Source of the DNA: Streptomyces sp. NBC_00223
Lineage (GTDB): Bacteria; Actinomycetota; Actinomycetes; Streptomycetales; Streptomycetaceae
DNA: 64,000 nt
NCBI RefSeq assembly: GCF_036199905.1
Contig: NZ_CP108109.1
Span: 3,023,501 to 3,087,500, forward strand
Reading direction: 5' to 3'
Part shown: positions 59,999 through 64,000 of the stretch, in pieces
Layout of the letters: each line of letters starts with the position of its first letter
How positions within the stretch are numbered: position 1 is the stretch's first letter
Translations under genes and position numbers: made by a program
Notes under the pieces: generated by a model
Databases searched by the model: none
The model's input: only the letters and a program-made list of their open reading frames with translations
Told to the model about the DNA's origin: nothing

Positions 59999-62410
59999 TC
60001 AGGCGCGGCGCGAGGTGGCTCCCGTGCCCTTCGCCGCGTCCAGCGCGTACACGCAGCGGTCCTTCGAGCACGCGTAGACCACGCCCTCGGCCGCGACCGG
60101 CGAACCGGTGATCTCGCCGCCGGTCTCCAGCCGCCAGCGCAATTGGCCGCCTTGGGCGTCCACCGTGTAGAGGCAGTGGTCCTTGGAGCCGAAGTGCACC
60201 CGGCCGTCGGCGACCGCGGGCGAACCGACGATCTCGCCCTGGGCGGCGAACCTCCACCGCGGGGTGCCCGTCACCGCGTCCAGCGTGTAGAGCGCGCTCC
60301 CGGCGCCGAGGTGCACACCGCCCGCGGCGACCACCACCGGCTCCACTGACTGCCGCGGCTCGGTGGCGACCCGCCAGCGGTCCCGGCCGTTCGCGGGGTC
60401 CAGCGCGTAGACCGTGCCGAGGTGGTCGGCCACGTAGATCCCGCCGCCGGCGGCGCCGGCCCCGGGCACATGGGCGGGGGGCGCGAACATCACCGCGGGA
60501 GCGTCGAAGTGCCACCGCTCACGGCCGGTGCGGGCGTCGAGCGCGACCACCCGGGTGCCCGCGGTGAGGTGGACGACGCCGTCCGCGACGACCGGCCTGG
60601 TCGGCACGGAACCCGCCGCTCCCGACTCGCCCACGGGGTAGGACCACAGTTCGGCGCCGGTCAGCGCGTCGACGGCGTGCAGCAGCCCGCCGCCCTGGTA
60701 GTACACCGCGCGGTCGACGACGGTCGGCCCGGAGTCCGGGGACTCGAACTCGGTCTGCGCTCCGCCGCGCTCCCACCGCAGGCCGCCGCGGGCCGCGTCC
60801 CACGCCTGTACGCCGCCGCCGCGGGTGCCGGTGACCACCGTGCCCGCGTCGGCCCGGACCGCGTACACCCAGCCGTCCGTCGCGGTACGCCAGCGCTCGC
60901 CGCCGTCGGTGGCGTCCAGCGCGAACAGGCTCGGGCCGTCCGAGGCGTGGATCCGGCCGTCGGCCACGGCCATCGTCCAGGCGACGTCACGGGTCTTGAA
61001 CTGACGGCGTCCGCTGGCCACGTCGAGCGCGTGCACCTCGAACGAGGTCACATAGAGCAGACCGCCCGCGACGACGGGGGTGCCCCACACGTCGTTGGAC
61101 ATCCGGAAGCGCCACGGCCGCCACTCCCCCGGCGTGGCCGGGGGCGTCCCCTGAGTGGGGAGGGCGGCCGGGGCCGGTTCGGCGGCGCGGTGCGTGCCCG
61201 CCCGGTGCCGCACCCACTCGGTGCCGGGCGCCGGGCCGGGCGTCGCCTTGTGGTCGGCGGCCTGCGACACCCGCAGCCCGGGGCCGATCGGCACCGAGCC
61301 TGCGAGCTGTACGGAGGCGGCCGCGGACTGCTCCGGGCCCCGGCTGTCACGACCGGGCGCGGGGGCGCCGCGCGGGGCCTGCTGGGGGCGGGGTGGCGGC
61401 GACTGCGGGGGCGGCGGGGCGTTCACCGGCACCTGGGGGCCGGAGACCTGCGGGCCGGGGCTTCGGGGGCCCGCGGCGTGCGCGCCCCGCCCGCCGGCCG
61501 CGACCGCGGCCGCCCGTCCGCGGTGCCGCTCCTCTATCAGTGCCACCGCGCCGGGCGGCAGCCATGCCGAGGCCGTGCCGGTGTCGTCCCCGCCGGAGGA
61601 GTACAGATGGGGGGCCAGCTGCGCCTGGAGGTCGGCGGGGGTGGGCCGCCGCTCGGCCTCCATCCGCATGCAGGACTCGATGAGCGGGCGCAGCTCGGGC
61701 GGCAGTCCGTTGAGGTCGGGGCCCTCGCGCAGCAGCATGAAGACCGTCTCGACCGGGTTGGCGCCGTGGAAGGGCGCGTGGCCGGTGGCCGCGAAGACCA
61801 GCGTGGAGCCCAGCGAGAAGATGTCACTGGCGCCGCGCACGCTGCGGGAGTCGCGGGCCTGCTCGGGCGACATGTAGGCGGGCGTGCCGACGGCGACGTT
61901 GGTCATCGTCAGCCGGGTGTTGGAGACGCCGGAGGCGATGCCGAAGTCGATCACCCGCGGCCCGTCCTCGACCACCAGCACATTGGACGGCTTCATGTCG
62001 CGGTGCACCAGGCCGGCCGCGTGGATGGACTGCAGCGCCTCCGCGATCCCGGCGGCGAGCCACCGTACGGCCTGGGCGGGCAGCGGTCCCGCCTCGTTGA
62101 CGATCTCTTCGAGCGAGGGCGCGGGTACGTAGGCGGTGGCCAGCCACGGCACGGCGGCGCGCGGGTCGGCGTCCACCACGGCCGCGGTGTAGAAGCCGGA
62201 GACCGCGCGGGCGGCCTCCACCTCACGCGTGAAGCGGACCCGGAACAACTGGTCCTCGGCGAGCTCGGCGCGGACCGTCTTGATCGCCACCCGGCGGCCG
62301 GAGGCCGAGCGGGCGAGATAGACCAGCCCCATGCCGCCGGCGCCGAGCCGTCCCAGGACCTCGAAAGGGCCGATCCGTCTCGGGTCGTGCTGCGTCAGCT
62401 GCTCCACCAC
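59999..62410 (-). CDS. afsK: Serine/threonine protein kinase AfsK
   Basis: An 803-residue kinase. Gly loop RLGAGGMGLVYLARSASGRR, catalytic Lys in VAIKTVRAE, HRDMKPSNVL near 138, DFG in VIDFGIASG near 157, SPEQA further on. A Pro/Ala-rich linker (about 300-430) joins a C-terminal beta-propeller of PQQ-type blades (LDARTGRERWHF, LDPANGRDRWRVA, LDAVTGTPRWRF, VDAQGGQLRWRLE). AfsK autophosphorylates and phosphorylates AfsR, and in Streptomyces also acts on polar growth. GTG 62410 gives VVEQLTQHDPRRIGPFEVLG, the expected N-terminus; GTG 62407 is equally possible. Confidence 0.92.
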   Translation of the reverse strand: MVEQLTQHDPRRIGPFEVLGRLGAGGMGLVYLARSASGRRVAIKTVRAELAEDQLFRVRFTREVEAARAVSGFYTAAVVDADPRAAVPWLATAYVPAPSLEEIVNEAGPLPAQAVRWLAAGIAEALQSIHAAGLVHRDMKPSNVLVVEDGPRVIDFGIASGVSNTRLTMTNVAVGTPAYMSPEQARDSRSVRGASDIFSLGSTLVFAATGHAPFHGANPVETVFMLLREGPDLNGLPPELRPLIESCMRMEAERRPTPADLQAQLAPHLYSSGGDDTGTASAWLPPGAVALIEERHRGRAAAVAAGGRGAHAAGPRSPGPQVSGPQVPVNAPPPPQSPPPRPQQAPRGAPAPGRDSRGPEQSAAASVQLAGSVPIGPGLRVSQAADHKATPGPAPGTEWVRHRAGTHRAAEPAPAALPTQGTPPATPGEWRPWRFRMSNDVWGTPVVAGGLLYVTSFEVHALDVASGRRQFKTRDVAWTMAVADGRIHASDGPSLFALDATDGGERWRTATDGWVYAVRADAGTVVTGTRGGGVQAWDAARGGLRWERGGAQTEFESPDSGPTVVDRAVYYQGGGLLHAVDALTGAELWSYPVGESGAAGSVPTRPVVADGVVHLTAGTRVVALDARTGRERWHFDAPAVMFAPPAHVPGAGAAGGGIYVADHLGTVYALDPANGRDRWRVATEPRQSVEPVVVAAGGVHLGAGSALYTLDAVTGTPRWRFAAQGEIVGSPAVADGRVHFGSKDHCLYTVDAQGGQLRWRLETGGEITGSPVAAEGVVYACSKDRCVYALDAAKGTGATSRRA

Positions 62411-62682
62411 TGCCCTGCCACCTCCCCGTGCCCCGCGCTGTCGCGGCCGTTCCCCATGCTCCGCGGCCCCGTGCGGCCCGCCGGCTCCCGTGCCAGAGTA
62501 CGGGCCTGATTGTTCCTGGGATGGGCTCCGGTTGCGAACCCGGGGCCGCCACGACACACCCGGAGGGCGAACTCCCTATCATCCGCCCCCAGTTGCGCGG
62601 CGGTGGCACGCCGCGCCGTACGGGTTGCCGGTCGGTGGCCGATGCTGCCGCCGGTGCGCCTACCGGGCGGTGGCCGGTGCCG

Positions 62683-63477
62683 CTATCGGCCGGGTATGGC
62701 TCCGATTCTGCGCTGCTGGTCGATGACCACGAAGCTCGCGCCCTGGTCGTCGGCGACGGCGGCGAGGCGGCCGAAGGGCGAGTCCTGCGGCTCGCCGCTC
62801 ACCGTGCCGCCGAGCCGCTGGACCGCGGCCACGGCGGCGTCGCAGTCGTCGACCGCGAAGTAGAGCTGGAAGGCGGCGGGGACGTCGGCCGGCAGGTCGT
62901 CGCCCTGCTTCATCCGGCCCGCGATCTTCTTCTCGGGCTCGCCGGGCAGGGACCACACCTTGTAGTCGAAGTGCTCGCCGTCGCCGAGCTGCTCGGCGCC
63001 GAAGCCGAAGACGGCGTCGTAGAAGGTGTCGACGGCGTCCGGGTCCCGCGTCAGGTTCTCCGTCCAGCAGAAGGCGCCGGGCCGGTCGGTGATGTCGAAG
63101 CCGCGGTGCTGTCCCGGCTGCCAGGTGCCGAAGTAGGCGCCCCCGGGGTCGACGGCGCCGGTCATGACGCCGAAGTCGCCGACTTCGGCGGGGCCGAAGA
63201 CCACCTGTCCGCCGGCGTCCTTGATCTCCGCCGCCGTCCTCGCCCCGTCCGGGGTCGCGAAGTACACGTTCCAGGCGTTGGGCGCCGAAGGGTCCATCTT
63301 GGCCATCAGCGCCGCCGCGTTCTTCCCGTCGCGCATCGCCGTCGTGTAATGGCCGAACCGCTCGCCGTGGTCCACGAAGGTCCAGCCGAACAGCTCGCCG
63401 TAGAAGCGCCGCCCGGCCGCGAGGTCGGTCAGCGACACATCGGCCCAGTTGGGGGTTCCCTCACTGAATGCGGACAT
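62683..63477 (-). CDS. kbpA: Two-domain VOC protein in the kbpA position
   Basis: A 264-residue protein with two glyoxalase-fold modules: TPNWADVSLTDLAAGRRFYG ELFGWTF ... DPGGAYFGTWQPG, and CWTENLTRDPDAVDTFYDAVFGFG ... YFAVDDCDAAVAAVQRLGG. It lies about 270 bases upstream of afsK on the same strand. In S. coelicolor the gene upstream of afsK encodes KbpA, which binds AfsK and inhibits its autophosphorylation; position and length suggest this is KbpA, but I could not compare sequences. ATG 63477 has AGGAG upstream. The gap 62411-62682 shows nothing else. Confidence 0.6.
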   Translation of the reverse strand: MSAFSEGTPNWADVSLTDLAAGRRFYGELFGWTFVDHGERFGHYTTAMRDGKNAAALMAKMDPSAPNAWNVYFATPDGARTAAEIKDAGGQVVFGPAEVGDFGVMTGAVDPGGAYFGTWQPGQHRGFDITDRPGAFCWTENLTRDPDAVDTFYDAVFGFGAEQLGDGEHFDYKVWSLPGEPEKKIAGRMKQGDDLPADVPAAFQLYFAVDDCDAAVAAVQRLGGTVSGEPQDSPFGRLAAVADDQGASFVVIDQQRRIGAIPGR

Positions 63478-63760
63478 GACCCGCTCCTCTCGCGTACGTC
63501 CGTGATGAACGCTCCACCCACCACGGTAATGAGTGATCTTCCCCACCGCGCGGGCTTCAATTCGAACATATGGTCAATTTTTCCATGCACGCGTGACCGG
63601 ACTCAAATCACCCATTCGCGGCAATCCGGCGCGGCTGCGCACGGCCCGGGAGGGAATCGGAAAAGAGGCTCTGAACTGGCAGTTCGTCAAGTGGAGGATC
63701 GAGTTCCCCGTTTGCACGCCGCCAAATCGCGCGCTGGTCACGGGTCGGTAAACTGACGGC

Positions 63761-64000
63761 ATGACAGGACAAGTTCGCACCGTCGACGGCCGTGTGGCGG
63801 GCCGCCGTGGGCAGGCGACGCGGCAGAAGCTGCTCGACTGCCTCGGCGAGATGCTCAGCACGTCGCCGTACCGGGACGTCAAGGTGATTGACGTCGCCCG
63901 GATGGCGGGCACCTCCCCCGCAACGTTCTACCAGTACTTTCCCGATGTCGAGGGCGCCGTCCTGGAGCTCGCCGACGAAATGGCCAAGGAGGGCGCGGGT
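63761..64000 (+). CDS. TetR family regulator, 3'-truncated by window edge
   Basis: The first 80 residues of a TetR regulator: RRGQATRQKLLDCLGEMLST, then DVKVIDVARMAGTSPATFYQYFPDVEGAVLELADEM, the helix-turn-helix. It is divergent from the VOC gene; the 283-base gap contains no clear palindrome. The ligand domain lies outside the window. Confidence 0.85.
   Translation, partial: MTGQVRTVDGRVAGRRGQATRQKLLDCLGEMLSTSPYRDVKVIDVARMAGTSPATFYQYFPDVEGAVLELADEMAKEGAG

Overview
The window reads as a high-GC actinomycete chromosome, almost certainly Streptomyces or a close relative. Third codon positions are strongly GC-biased, GTG/TTG starts are common, and several loci are hallmarks of the genus: hrdD, an afsR-afsS-afsK cluster, a DUF5753 XRE regulator paired with a DUF397 protein, F420 biosynthesis (fbiC) and a SepX-like division protein. 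I saw no insertion sequence, integrase, phage gene, CRISPR array or replication origin.

Left block (1-20 kb), housekeeping and conserved in Streptomyces. It starts inside a KdpE-type response regulator, followed by a tRNA-Ala(CGC). A minus-strand run galU-moeA-moaC-mog-acetyltransferase-sepX links UDP-glucose supply, molybdenum cofactor assembly and cell division. Next come 5-formyl-THF cyclo-ligase, a penicillin-acylase-family hydrolase, a K+/H+ antiporter that appears to start at CTG behind a tiny leader ORF, an MFS transporter, an FmdB zinc-ribbon gene with a CIRCE-like operator, a methylthioadenosine-phosphorylase-family gene, a SAF-domain protein, a cysteine-desulfhydrase-like PLP enzyme, LtrA, a VIT-family carrier and hrdD with an exact sigma-R promoter.

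Middle block (20-43 kb), stress response, transport and metals. A MarR regulator (25.35 kb) has a TTGAA-N2-TTCAA palindrome at its own promoter. The same palindrome occurs twice before an extradiol-dioxygenase-like gene plus lipoprotein (21 kb), and a variant lies before a flavin monooxygenase/FMN reductase operon (31.6 kb). Two paralogous DHA2 exporters, one beside a TetR regulator, and a lone ABC ATPase lie between them. A copper regulon follows: an identical 15-bp CsoR-type box, in opposite orientations, precedes a DUF318 permease (32 kb) and copZ-copA (39 kb). Also here are tRNA-Arg(CCT), an RluA-family pseudouridine synthase, panD, a MarR/FUSC divergent pair and an AlkZ-like winged-helix protein preceded by three repeats at exact 34-bp spacing.

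Right block (43-64 kb), development and secondary-metabolism control. It holds a D-Ala-D-Ala carboxypeptidase with a very long disordered N-terminus, a GPP34 protein, the XRE/DUF397 pair, an aminotransferase, an ADP-ribosylglycohydrolase and fbiC. A degenerate adenylation-domain protein then precedes afsR, afsS (57 aa), a small membrane protein, the Ser/Thr kinase afsK and a VOC-fold gene in the kbpA position. A TetR gene runs off the right edge.

In S. coelicolor the hrdD region and the afsR region are far apart, so this window seems to span a rearrangement breakpoint somewhere in the middle block. Functions are inferred from protein motifs and gene order read by eye; no database search was run.
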